A DNA stretch of 15,635 nucleotides from Fusobacterium sp. (lineage in GTDB: Bacteria > Fusobacteriota > Fusobacteriia > Fusobacteriales > Fusobacteriaceae). Under the pieces are notes generated by a model, which was not told the origin of the DNA, did not search any database, and saw only the letters and a list, made by a program, of their open reading frames with translations. Of this stretch, positions 1-7,586 are shown in pieces. The position numbers and the translations under genes were made by a program. The stretch covers positions 1 to 15,635 of the forward strand of contig JAHHTB010000027.1 in the NCBI GenBank assembly GCA_020024855.1, written 5' to 3'. Positions within the stretch are counted from its first letter, which is position 1. Every line of letters starts with the position of its first letter.

Positions 1-50
1 ACCTCTTTGTTTAGAATTTCTTCTGTTTCTTTTGAAAGCATTTTTTTCAT
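1..50 (-). CDS. 5' end of an unidentified minus-strand gene (partial)
   Basis: Read on the minus strand, an ATG at 50-48 opens a frame beginning MKKMLSKETEEILNKEV that runs off the window edge. A GGAG Shine-Dalgarno lies at 60-57, six bases before the ATG, and a good minus-strand promoter lies further upstream, so this is very likely a real gene start. A second in-frame ATG four codons in (MLSKE...) is less well spaced from the GGAG. Only 16 whole codons are visible, too few to name a family, so no function is assigned. It is divergent from the C-S lyase operon, so the two may share regulation. Confidence 0.7.
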   Translation of the reverse strand, partial: MKKMLSKETEEILNKE

Positions 51-79
51 AAAAAACTCCTTAATTTGTGTTCTAATAA

Positions 80-108
80 ATTTTATCACAAATAATTTTA
101 TTAAACAA
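80..108 (-). promoter_or_regulatory. Promoter of the divergent left-edge gene
   Basis: On the minus strand, TTGTTT (108-103) is followed after exactly 17 bases by TAAAAT (85-80). A TGA just before it makes an extended -10. A short inverted repeat, ATTTGTG (64-70) and CACAAAT (87-93) with 16 bases between, straddles the -10 and could be an operator, although in DNA this AT-rich it may be chance. The distance to the minus-strand ATG at 50 is right for a short leader. Confidence 0.55.
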
Positions 109-197
109 GAACATATTAAAAGCTAGAATAAATGTACTCTTAGTATCAAAATGATCCAAAAACAGAAAGAAAAAATAAAAATAAAACAAAAAATATC

Positions 198-226
198 TTT
201 ACAAAAGAAATTAAATGTAATATACT
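198..226 (+). promoter_or_regulatory. Promoter of the C-S lyase/permease operon
   Basis: TTTACA (198-203) and TATACT (221-226) are separated by 17 bases, each matching the sigma70-type consensus at five of six positions. Transcription would start near 233, just before the palindrome at 235-261. The rest of the intergenic stretch between 51 and 281 is featureless A/T-rich DNA apart from the divergent promoter. Confidence 0.6.
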
Positions 227-234
227 TAATTATC

Positions 235-261
235 TTAATAGTTAAGTTACTTAACTATTAA
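235..261 (+). promoter_or_regulatory. Perfect 12-bp-arm palindrome before the lyase RBS (candidate operator or leader hairpin)
   Basis: TTAATAGTTAAG (235-246) and CTTAACTATTAA (250-261) are exact reverse complements separated by TTA. The element begins at the predicted transcription start and ends eight bases before the GGAGG at 270-274. It has no trailing T-run, so it is not a terminator. It could be a repressor operator covering the start region or a 5'-UTR hairpin. I do not recognise it as the site of a named regulator. Confidence 0.6.
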
Positions 262-281
262 AAATTTTAGGAGGAAAAAAG

Positions 282-1475
282 ATGAATAAAGAAGAATTTT
301 TAAAAGATTATTGCCCAGATCGTCATGGAACTAGTTGTTATAAATGGGATATATTAGAAGAAAAATATGGAAGTGCAGATTTAATTTCTATGTGGGTTGC
401 AGATATGGATTTTAAATCACCAAAAGAAGTTGTAGAAGCACTACATAAGATGGTAGAATTTGGAGTTTTTGGATACACTTTTCCAAAAGATAGTTTTTAT
501 CAATCATTTATTGACTGGGAAAAAAGAAGACATAACTGGGAAGTTAAAAAAGATTGGATTCGTTTTGCTCCTGGTGTTGTTTCTGGAATATTTTGGGGAA
601 TTAGTATTTTAACTGAAAAAGATGATGCAGTTATAATAAATATGCCAGTATATTATCCATTTCATAATGCTATAAAAAATCTTGGAAGAAAATTAATTTC
701 TAATGAATTAGTAAATACAAATGGAGTGTATACAATAGATTTTGAAGATTTTGAGAAAAAAATAGTAGAAAACAATGTTAAATTATATATTTTATGTAGC
801 CCACACAATCCAGTAGGAAGAGTATGGAAAGAGGAAGAATTAACAAGATTATTTGAAATTTGTGAAAAACATAATGTAAAAATAATCAGTGATGAAATTC
901 ATCACGATATAATTATTGGAGAAAATGCACATGTTCCATCAGCATCAGTTGCCAATGGAAAATTTAGTGAATCAATAATAACTTTAACTTCAGCATCAAA
1001 AACATTTAATCTTGCTGGAATGAAAAACTCTTTTGTTATTATTGAAAATGAAGAAATCCGTAAAAAATTTGATAGCTTTGTTGAAAGCATAAATGATGAT
1101 ACAGGAAATATGTTAGGATATTGTGCAATAGAAGCAGCTTATAACAATGGAGAAGAGTGGCTTGAAACAGTTCTTGATATCATAAAAGATAACTATAAAT
1201 ATGTTGTAGAAAAATTAGAAAAAGAATTACCAAAAGTAAAAGTTACTCCATTAGAAGGAACTTATCTTGCATGGCTTGATTTAAGTGAACATTTAGGAAA
1301 AGTTGGAGAAGCTGAAATGAAAGAATTTATTGAAACAAAAGCTCGTTTAGCAGTTGACTATGGAGAATGGTTTGGAGATGGTGGAAGAGGATTTATAAGA
1401 CTTAATTTAGCAACTAAGCCAGAATTTGTAGAAAAAGCAATAAATGGAATTATTTTTGCACTAAATAATCAATAA
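282..1475 (+). CDS. MalY/PatB-family PLP-dependent cystathionine beta-lyase (C-S lyase)
   Basis: A fold-type I PLP enzyme of 397 residues, the usual length for MalY/PatB proteins. The family cleaves C-S bonds in cystathionine or cysteine, giving homocysteine or H2S plus pyruvate and ammonia; cytoplasmic. Visible landmarks are the N-terminal MWVADMDF (37-44), SPHNPVGR (173-180, PLP-contacting Asn176), SDEIHHDI (203-210, Asp204 for the pyridine nitrogen), SASKTFNLAG (237-246, Schiff-base Lys240) and GFIRLNLA near residue 370, whose Arg should bind the substrate carboxylate. GGAGG lies seven bases before the ATG. It is followed after 29 bases by an amino-acid permease, suggesting uptake and breakdown of a sulfur amino acid. 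Four of its ten or so Arg codons are CGT, unlike the downstream genes. Family confidence is high; cystathionine versus cysteine preference cannot be read from sequence. Confidence 0.9.
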   Translation: MNKEEFLKDYCPDRHGTSCYKWDILEEKYGSADLISMWVADMDFKSPKEVVEALHKMVEFGVFGYTFPKDSFYQSFIDWEKRRHNWEVKKDWIRFAPGVVSGIFWGISILTEKDDAVIINMPVYYPFHNAIKNLGRKLISNELVNTNGVYTIDFEDFEKKIVENNVKLYILCSPHNPVGRVWKEEELTRLFEICEKHNVKIISDEIHHDIIIGENAHVPSASVANGKFSESIITLTSASKTFNLAGMKNSFVIIENEEIRKKFDSFVESINDDTGNMLGYCAIEAAYNNGEEWLETVLDIIKDNYKYVVEKLEKELPKVKVTPLEGTYLAWLDLSEHLGKVGEAEMKEFIETKARLAVDYGEWFGDGGRGFIRLNLATKPEFVEKAINGIIFALNNQ

Positions 1476-1504
1476 AATATCAATATAGGGAGGATTAATT
1501 TTAA

Positions 1505-2851
1505 ATGAGTGGAACAATTAATAGTACAAAAGACCTAGACAGAGTTCTTGGAAAAAAAGATTTTTTTGCAATAGCAATAGGACAAATAGTAGGAGCTGGA
1601 ATATTTTCTCTTTTACCACATGCAATAGGATTAACAGGACGTTCAGCTAGTTTTGCTTTCTTAATAGCTGCAGTTTTAATATTACTTACTTTAGCACCTA
1701 GATTATTTGTATTGGGAACAGTTAGAATGCGTGGAGGAAACTATACATATATAGCTTTACTTTCAACAAAGATATTAGCTGGAGCTTACCTTATTATTCA
1801 TGTATTAATTAATATTTCTCTTTCAATGTATGCTTTAGCAATTGGGGAATATTTTGGACAAGCAGTTGAAGGAATAAATGTTCGTATAGTAGCAATAATA
1901 ATTTTAACACTTGTAACAATAGTAAATATTCTTGGAGTAAAAAATGCAGCAAAGGTACAACAACTTTTAGTTTTATGTCTTATAGCAGCACTTACAATAT
2001 TTACGGCTTTTGGAATATTCAAGGTTAATTATATAGAATATTTTAAACCAATTGGAATGTTTAGTAATGGTCCTTTAGGATTTTGTAGTGCAGCAGCAAT
2101 CTTAACATTTGCTTGTGGTGGTGCTCAAAATACAATTAATTTCTCAGCAGAAGCAAAAGATCCTACAAAAGATTTACCATTTGTTATTATTTGTTCAACA
2201 ATAGGTGTTGCAGTATTTTACTTATTCATGGCTATTGTTGCAACAGGAATTTTACCAATAGAAGCTGTAGTAGGTAAACCTCTTTCAATTGTAGCAGCAG
2301 AAATTTTACCTGGACCTTTATATGTGTTCTTCTTAATTGGTGGAGCAATGTTTGCACTATTAACAACTTTAAACTCTCAAATGGGTTGGTGTACAAAACC
2401 TTTATTACAGGGTTGTATTGATGGTTGGTTACCTAAAAAATTAGGAGCAGTAAACTCAAAATTTAAAACACCACATAATTTAATTTTATTCTTCTATATA
2501 GTAGGATTACTTCCATTAATTTTTGATTTTGATATGAATACTATTTCTGGAACAGCTGTATTCTCATCAAGTATAGTAGATATATTCTTAGCAGCATTTG
2601 TTTATCGTTTACCAAAAGTTGTTCCACAAGAATGGAAAGTATCAAGTTGGCATGTTAATGATTCAAAGCTTAAGTTCTGGGCTTGTTTAGGAACAATGTC
2701 AAGTTTATTTGCTGCTTATATGAGTTTACGTACAATGACAGGTTCAAAAATAATAGTAAATATATTAGTTTGTTTAATAGCTTTACTATTTGGATATTTA
2801 CGTGAGAAGTCTGGAAAAGTTAATATGGAAATTAGTTATGAAGCTCAATAA
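1505..2851 (+). CDS. APC-superfamily amino-acid permease or antiporter
   Basis: A 448-residue, very hydrophobic protein with roughly twelve predicted membrane helices. The TM1 signature GQIVGAGIF (26-34) and the cytoplasmic AKDPTKDLPFVI segment (217-228) are typical of the amino acid-polyamine-organocation superfamily, especially the basic amino acid/antiporter group. The first helix is preceded by a short polar N-terminus (LDRVLGKKDFF). GGGAGG lies at 1488-1493, 11 bases before the ATG, a little long but with no better start. It is 29 bases after the C-S lyase gene and shares its promoter, so its substrate is plausibly a sulfur amino acid, which is inference from context only. Six of about nine Arg codons are CGT. 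A terminator follows at 2893-2930. Confidence 0.85.
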   Translation: MSGTINSTKDLDRVLGKKDFFAIAIGQIVGAGIFSLLPHAIGLTGRSASFAFLIAAVLILLTLAPRLFVLGTVRMRGGNYTYIALLSTKILAGAYLIIHVLINISLSMYALAIGEYFGQAVEGINVRIVAIIILTLVTIVNILGVKNAAKVQQLLVLCLIAALTIFTAFGIFKVNYIEYFKPIGMFSNGPLGFCSAAAILTFACGGAQNTINFSAEAKDPTKDLPFVIICSTIGVAVFYLFMAIVATGILPIEAVVGKPLSIVAAEILPGPLYVFFLIGGAMFALLTTLNSQMGWCTKPLLQGCIDGWLPKKLGAVNSKFKTPHNLILFFYIVGLLPLIFDFDMNTISGTAVFSSSIVDIFLAAFVYRLPKVVPQEWKVSSWHVNDSKLKFWACLGTMSSLFAAYMSLRTMTGSKIIVNILVCLIALLFGYLREKSGKVNMEISYEAQ

Positions 2852-2892
2852 AATTAATCAATAGAAAGTTTTTAATTTAAATTTTATAAAAT

Positions 2893-2930
2893 AAAAATGC
2901 TAAGAAGCTAACTACTTTTTAGCATTTTTT
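2893..2930 (+). terminator. Intrinsic terminator of the lyase/permease operon
   Basis: The arms AAAATGCTAAGAAG (2894-2907) and CTTTTTAGCATTTT (2915-2928) pair over 14 positions with one G-U, around a seven-base loop, and run into six T residues (2925-2930). A matching A-run on the left side means it could also work in reverse. Confidence 0.85.
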
Positions 2931-2991
2931 CATTTTTAAACATAAAAATTTTATTTTGAGATTTTAAAAAAATAAATGTTCAGAAAAAGAA

Positions 2992-3020
2992 TGTACATTT
3001 TTTTTAATCTATGATATAAT
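2992..3020 (+). promoter_or_regulatory. Extended -10 promoter of the DEAD-box helicase gene
   Basis: TGTACA (2992-2997), a 17-base spacer ending in TGA, then a perfect TATAAT (3015-3020). Transcription from about 3027 would leave an A/T-rich leader of some 80 bases before the ATG at 3109, longer than elsewhere here. The leader shows only a weak all-A/U hairpin (AATAAT 3048-3053 with ATTATT 3060-3065). Long leaders on cold-induced helicase genes are known in other bacteria, but nothing here proves cold control. Confidence 0.65.
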
Positions 3021-3108
3021 TATTAGGTTATAGCAGAATAGTGGAAAAATAATTGTGTTATTATTAAAATATAATGAAAAATAAAATTTTAAAATAAGGA
3101 AGTGACGA

Positions 3109-4845
3109 ATGGTTAATAAATTAGAAGGATTTGCCGCACTTGGTTTAAGTGAAAAAACAATAAAAGCTCTTGCAAAAAAAGGGTTTGAAGAACCAAGTCC
3201 AATACAGGCTTTAACAATACCTGTATTATTAAAAGGTGAAAAAGATGTAGTAGGACAAGCCCAAACAGGTACAGGAAAAACTGCTGCGTTTGGTTTACCA
3301 ATATTAGAAATGATAGATAAAAGTAATGGAAATGTAAGAGCTATAGTTCTTGCACCTACAAGAGAACTTGCTATCCAAGTTGCTGAGGAGATAAACTCTT
3401 TTGCAAATGGTAGAAAACTTAAAATAGTTCCTGTTTATGGAGGACAATCTATTGAACTTCAAATAAGACAACTTAAAAAAGGTGTTGATATAGTTGTTGG
3501 AACTCCAGGAAGAGTACAAGATTTAATAGATAGAAAAGTTTTAAAATTAGATAAACTAGAGTATTTTATTCTAGACGAAGCAGATGAAATGCTTAACATG
3601 GGGTTTGTTGAAGATATTGAAAAAATATTAGAAAGTACAAACAAAGATAAGAGAATGCTTTTCTTCTCAGCTACAATGCCAAAAGAAATTTTAAAAATAG
3701 CAGAAAATCATATGAGAAAAGATTATGAAATCTTAAAAGTAGAGGCTAAAGAACTTACTACAAACCTTACAGACCAAATTTATTTTGAGGTAAAACAAAA
3801 AGATAAGTTTGAAGCTCTTTGTAGAATAATAGACTTAGAGCCTGAGTTTTATGGAATAGTTTTCTGTAGAACTAAAAATGATGTAAATGAACTTACAGGA
3901 AAATTAAATGACAGAGGGTATGATGCTGGAGAACTTCATGGAGATATAACTCAAAAGCATAGAGAAGTAACTTTAAATAGATTTAAAGCTAAAAAATTAA
4001 GTATCCTAGTTGCAACAGACGTAGCAGCAAGAGGAATAGATGTAAATGACCTTACTCATGTTGTAAACTATGCAATTCCTCAAGAAGCAGAAAGCTATGT
4101 TCACAGAATTGGAAGAACAGGAAGAGCTGGAAAAGAGGGAACAGCAATAACATTTATGACTCCATCTGAGTACAAAAAACTTCTTCAAATAAAAAGAATA
4201 ACAAAAACAGATATCAGAAAGGAAAAGCTACCTGAAATAAAAGATGTTATCCTTTCAAGAAAGCATAGAATAATAGAAAATATAACAAACATTCTTCAAG
4301 AAGGAAATTTAAACGGATTCCTTGATATGGCTAAAGATTTATTAAAAGAGGGAAGCCCAGAAGATATAGTTGCATCTCTATTAAAGAGTGCTTACGAAGA
4401 TGTACTTGATACTTCAAACTACAATGAGATTGAAGAAGCAACAGTTGACAATACTGGAAAAACAAGATTATTTATAGCTCTTGGTAGAGTTGATAAAATA
4501 ACTCCTAAAAAACTTGTTGAGTTTATAGTGAAAGAGTCAAGCATAGATAGTAGTAGAATAAAAGGTGTAGAAGTATATGAAAACTTCTCATTCATGTCAG
4601 TTCCATTTGCTGAAGCTGAAGTAATCCTTGATATATTTAAAAAAGTAAGAAAAGGAAGAAAGCCTCTTGTTGAAAAAGCAAAAGAAAAAAGCAAAGGGGA
4701 TAATAGCGACAAAGATACTAAAGAGAACAAAGACAGTAAAGAAAAAAATAACGGAAGAAAAAGAGCATCAAGAAAAAATGAAAAATCAGGAGAAAAATCT
4801 TCTGACAAACCAAAAAGAAACAGAACTAAAAAAGAAGATAAATAA
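3109..4845 (+). CDS. deaD: DEAD-box ATP-dependent RNA helicase with DbpA-type RNA-binding domain (DeaD/CshA-like)
   Basis: An RNA helicase of 578 residues that would unwind RNA in ribosome assembly or mRNA turnover. All core motifs are present in order: Q motif (GFEEPSPIQ 25-33), motif I AQTGTGKT (51-58), PTREL (83-87), TPGR (132-135), DEAD (156-159), SAT (187-189), ATDVAARGID (302-311) and HRIGRTGRAG (332-341). Residues about 451-512 match the RRM-like DbpA/CsdA C-terminal domain (TRLFIALGRVD...KGVEVYENFSFMSVP), which targets structured RNA. The last 65 residues are a Lys/Glu/Ser-rich disordered tail. AAGGA at 3096-3100 supports the ATG. It has its own promoter, and a large nested hairpin follows the stop. 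Family certain; the deaD versus cshA name is a matter of convention. Confidence 0.93.
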   Translation: MVNKLEGFAALGLSEKTIKALAKKGFEEPSPIQALTIPVLLKGEKDVVGQAQTGTGKTAAFGLPILEMIDKSNGNVRAIVLAPTRELAIQVAEEINSFANGRKLKIVPVYGGQSIELQIRQLKKGVDIVVGTPGRVQDLIDRKVLKLDKLEYFILDEADEMLNMGFVEDIEKILESTNKDKRMLFFSATMPKEILKIAENHMRKDYEILKVEAKELTTNLTDQIYFEVKQKDKFEALCRIIDLEPEFYGIVFCRTKNDVNELTGKLNDRGYDAGELHGDITQKHREVTLNRFKAKKLSILVATDVAARGIDVNDLTHVVNYAIPQEAESYVHRIGRTGRAGKEGTAITFMTPSEYKKLLQIKRITKTDIRKEKLPEIKDVILSRKHRIIENITNILQEGNLNGFLDMAKDLLKEGSPEDIVASLLKSAYEDVLDTSNYNEIEEATVDNTGKTRLFIALGRVDKITPKKLVEFIVKESSIDSSRIKGVEVYENFSFMSVPFAEAEVILDIFKKVRKGRKPLVEKAKEKSKGDNSDKDTKENKDSKEKNNGRKRASRKNEKSGEKSSDKPKRNRTKKEDK

Positions 4846-4847
4846 TT

Positions 4848-4927
4848 AAAACTGCCTAGCAGAATGATTAAGAACCAGAGAGATTAATTTCTCTCTTCTT
4901 CTTTATAGTCATTCATGGGCAGTTTTT
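4848..4927 (+). terminator. Long nested hairpin ending in a T-run (terminator-like, possibly another RNA element)
   Basis: Three nested stems fill the gap between the helicase and mltG. The outer arms AAAACTGCC (4848-4856) and GGCAGTTTT (4918-4926) are exact complements. The middle arms GAATGA (4862-4867) and TCATTC (4909-4914) are exact, with AAGAA (4870-4874) able to pair to TTCTT (4899-4903). The apical arms GAGAGA (4878-4883) and TCTCTC (4890-4895) close a six-base loop. Five Ts (4923-4927) follow the outer G-C pairs, so it can terminate transcription. It is much longer and more branched in pairing than the other terminators here, so an additional role such as attenuation, mRNA end protection, or origin as a small inverted-repeat element is possible. 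Confidence 0.6.
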
Positions 4928-4951
4928 AGTATATTCGGAGGAAAACAGACA

Positions 4952-5896
4952 ATGAAAAATGTTTTAAAAGTTCTTGCCTTAGCAGTAGTTCTTATTTCTG
5001 CATTTGTTGTATTCAGTCTTACAAAAAAAATAGAGTATAATCAAGTGGTTGAGATAAGAAAAGGACAGAGTATTTCAAAATCTTTAAAAGATGTACCTAT
5101 TTCAAAAGATATTATGTTTAAGCTGTATTTAAAAATGAAAAATCAAGGTAAAGACATTAAGGCTGGTTATTATGAACTTAAGGGTGAGTACTCAATAATT
5201 ACCTTAGTTGATGTTCTTGAGTCTGGAAAAGATAAGATATATAGATTTACAATTCCAGAGGGATATTCTTTAGCTCAAATTGTAAATAAGCTTGTTGTTG
5301 ATGGAAAAATAGATAAGGATAAATTTTATGAGGAGCTTAAAAATGTAAAAGACTTCCCATATCCCACACCAAATGGAAATTTTGAGGGATATTTTTATCC
5401 TGAAACATATAATTTTTCTGAAATAGTAGAGGAAAAAGAGATAATAGATACAATCTTAAAAGAGTTTATAAAAAAATTCCCACCAGAAAAATATCCTGAT
5501 AAAGAGGAATTTTATAAAAAACTTATAATGGCATCAATAATAGAAAAAGAGGCAGTAAAGTCTGATGAAAAACCTATAATCTCATCAGCTTTTTATAATA
5601 GATTAAAAAAAGGTATGACACTTTCTTCTGATGCAACAGTAAACTATCTTTTTAATTATTCAAAAAGAAGAATTTACTACAAAGATTTAGAGATAGACTC
5701 TCCTTACAACACATATAAAAATAAAGGACTTCCACCAACTCCAATAGCTAATCCAGATGTAAAATCTGTTGAGGCTAGTTATAACCCAAGTGAAACAAAG
5801 TATCTTTTCTTTGTGGCTAAAGGTGATGGATACCATTATTTTAGCAAAACATATGAGGAACATCTTGAATTTCAAAGAAATAATAAAAAAAGATAG
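4952..5896 (+). CDS. mltG: MltG/YceG-family endolytic murein transglycosylase
   Basis: A 314-residue inner-membrane lytic transglycosylase that cleaves nascent glycan strands and so sets their length. A single N-terminal membrane helix (about residues 4-23) anchors the protein. A small LysM-like region follows (including IPEGYSLAQIVNKL, 101-114), then the catalytic YceG domain. Catalytic Glu198 sits in ASIIEKEA (194-201). Further family signatures are LSSDATVNY (224-232), SPYNTYKNKGLPPTPIANP (250-268) and HYFSKTYEEH (295-304). Length is near the family norm. GGAGG (4937-4941) is ten bases before the ATG. The radical SAM gene starts ten bases after its stop, using a Shine-Dalgarno that overlaps the stop, so the two are translationally close. 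Confidence 0.92.
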   Translation: MKNVLKVLALAVVLISAFVVFSLTKKIEYNQVVEIRKGQSISKSLKDVPISKDIMFKLYLKMKNQGKDIKAGYYELKGEYSIITLVDVLESGKDKIYRFTIPEGYSLAQIVNKLVVDGKIDKDKFYEELKNVKDFPYPTPNGNFEGYFYPETYNFSEIVEEKEIIDTILKEFIKKFPPEKYPDKEEFYKKLIMASIIEKEAVKSDEKPIISSAFYNRLKKGMTLSSDATVNYLFNYSKRRIYYKDLEIDSPYNTYKNKGLPPTPIANPDVKSVEASYNPSETKYLFFVAKGDGYHYFSKTYEEHLEFQRNNKKR

Positions 5897-5905
5897 GTGA
5901 TATAG

Positions 5906-7561
5906 ATGAGTAAAAATATTCTTGTGGGAATAAATAGTAAATATGTTCATACTAACCTTGCTGTTAGATATTTAAAAGGATTTACAGAGGCAAATAGTGA
6001 TGTGAAAATTGAAATATATGAAAGTAATATTAATAATAATCTTATGAAGATTATAAGAGATATTGCAGAAAAAGAACCAGAAAAAATATTTTTCTCAACA
6101 TATATTTGGAATAAAGAGATTGTTTTTAAAATAACAAAGGAGTTAAGAAAAGCCCTAAAAGATAGTAAAATTATTTTAGGTGGACCTGAGGTAAGTTATA
6201 ATCCCATTGAAATAATGAAAGAAAATAAAGAAATAGATGGTATTATTATAGGTGAGGGGGAAAAAATAATTCTTAACTATCTTACAAAAGATATAAAAGA
6301 CGTTAAGGGGATATATTATAGAGAAGATGGGGAAATAAAGTTTAATGGATATGAAGAGCTTATTGAAAATCTTGATATAGTTCCATTCCCTTATACAGAT
6401 GAAGAATTAAAAGATATTCATAAAATTATATATTATGAGTCATCAAGAGGTTGTCCTTTCAGTTGTTCATACTGTATGTCTTCAATAGATAAAACAGTTA
6501 GATATTTTTCTCTTGAGAGAACAAAAAAAGATTTAAAAAAATTTATAGAAGCAGGGACAAAGTTAGTTAAATTTGTAGATAGAACTTTCAATTTAAAAAA
6601 AGAAAGATACCTTTCAATCTGGCAGTTTCTTCTTGATAATTATAGGGAGAATATAACTTTCCATTTTGAGATAAATGCAAATATATTTGATGATGAGGTT
6701 CTTGAATTTTTAAAAAAAGTTCCTAGAAGATTTTTCCAATTTGAAATAGGAGTTCAAACAATAAATCCTAAGAGTATGGAAAATATAAAAAGAAATAATA
6801 TTTTAGATAAACTTTCTCACAATGTAAAATATATAAATAAAAATATTCATCTTCATTTAGATTTAATTGCAGGACTTCCATATGAAGATTATGAGTCTTT
6901 TGGAAAATCTTTTGACTATGTGTATGACACAGGTTGTGAGATGATACAACTTGGTTTCCTTAAAATATTAAAGGGAACAGAGATGGTAAATAATGTGGAA
7001 AAATTTAATTATAAATATCTGGATTTTCCACCTTATGAAGTTCTCTCAAATGATTTTATTTCATACAAAGAGATATGTAGACTAAAAGATATTGAAGAAG
7101 CAGTTGATTTATATTACAATTCAAATAAATTTAAATATTCTGTAAAATTTATTATAGATAATTTCTATGAAAGTTCTTTCAAATTCTTTGAGGCTATTGG
7201 AGATTATTTTAAAGAGAGAGGGTATTTTGATATTGGAAATAGAGAAACGGCAGTTTTTAACTATCTTGTTGAATTTTATAGAGAGAAATCTTATGATAAA
7301 GAAGATATTTTCTTAGAATTTTTAAAGATGGATTATCTTCTTCTTGGAAAGCCGGGATTTTATCCTGAATGGATTGAGAGTGTAAAGGATAAGGAAAAAT
7401 ATAAATCTGCTCTTGAAAAAATGAATTTTAGAACTTTAAGAGAGGCATATAAGCACACTGAAATAGAGAGATTTAAATATAATTTTGTTGAGATGAGAGA
7501 GGAAGAAGTGGATATTCTTTTTGATTATAGAAAAGAGGATAGACATTTTTCAGTGTTGTAA
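5906..7561 (+). CDS. B12-binding-type radical SAM protein with DUF4080-like C-terminus, function unknown
   Basis: A 551-residue protein. The N-terminal part (about 1-150) looks like the Rossmann-type cobalamin-binding domain common before radical SAM domains, with GGPEVSYNP (92-100) and GEGE (116-119). It lacks the classical DxHxxG cobalamin-ligand motif, the nearest histidine being in SKYVHTNLA (11-19). The radical SAM core follows, with CPFSCSYC (183-190) giving the CxxxCxxC ligands Cys183, Cys187 and Cys190 of a 4Fe-4S cluster, and GVQTINP (282-288) and LIAGLPYEDY (320-329) typical of the barrel. The C-terminal 170 residues, ending FDYRKEDRHFS, resemble DUF4080. Related enzymes methylate or rearrange unactivated carbons, but no substrate can be assigned. 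AGGTGA (5895-5900) overlaps the mltG stop. Confidence 0.85.
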   Translation: MSKNILVGINSKYVHTNLAVRYLKGFTEANSDVKIEIYESNINNNLMKIIRDIAEKEPEKIFFSTYIWNKEIVFKITKELRKALKDSKIILGGPEVSYNPIEIMKENKEIDGIIIGEGEKIILNYLTKDIKDVKGIYYREDGEIKFNGYEELIENLDIVPFPYTDEELKDIHKIIYYESSRGCPFSCSYCMSSIDKTVRYFSLERTKKDLKKFIEAGTKLVKFVDRTFNLKKERYLSIWQFLLDNYRENITFHFEINANIFDDEVLEFLKKVPRRFFQFEIGVQTINPKSMENIKRNNILDKLSHNVKYINKNIHLHLDLIAGLPYEDYESFGKSFDYVYDTGCEMIQLGFLKILKGTEMVNNVEKFNYKYLDFPPYEVLSNDFISYKEICRLKDIEEAVDLYYNSNKFKYSVKFIIDNFYESSFKFFEAIGDYFKERGYFDIGNRETAVFNYLVEFYREKSYDKEDIFLEFLKMDYLLLGKPGFYPEWIESVKDKEKYKSALEKMNFRTLREAYKHTEIERFKYNFVEMREEEVDILFDYRKEDRHFSVL

Positions 7562-7586
7562 TTCAATGGTTTATTAAAAAGAAGTA

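Noticed and set aside
3074..3097. Seven-codon ORF (MKNKILK) in the helicase leader as a possible leader peptide
   Set aside because: No Shine-Dalgarno, no regulatory codon run and expected by chance in AT-rich sequence; it ends in the helicase ribosome-binding site only because of the local TAAGGA.
4419..4808. 129-residue open frame on the minus strand within the helicase gene
   Set aside because: It lies antisense to the DbpA-like domain and Lys-rich tail of the helicase; its Phe/Leu/Ser-rich translation is what antisense of Lys/Glu codons gives. No start signals seen.
4667..4849. 60-residue plus-strand frame overlapping the helicase 3' end
   Set aside because: An out-of-frame reading of the A-rich Lys/Glu tail; low complexity, no Shine-Dalgarno of its own and fully explained by the helicase gene.
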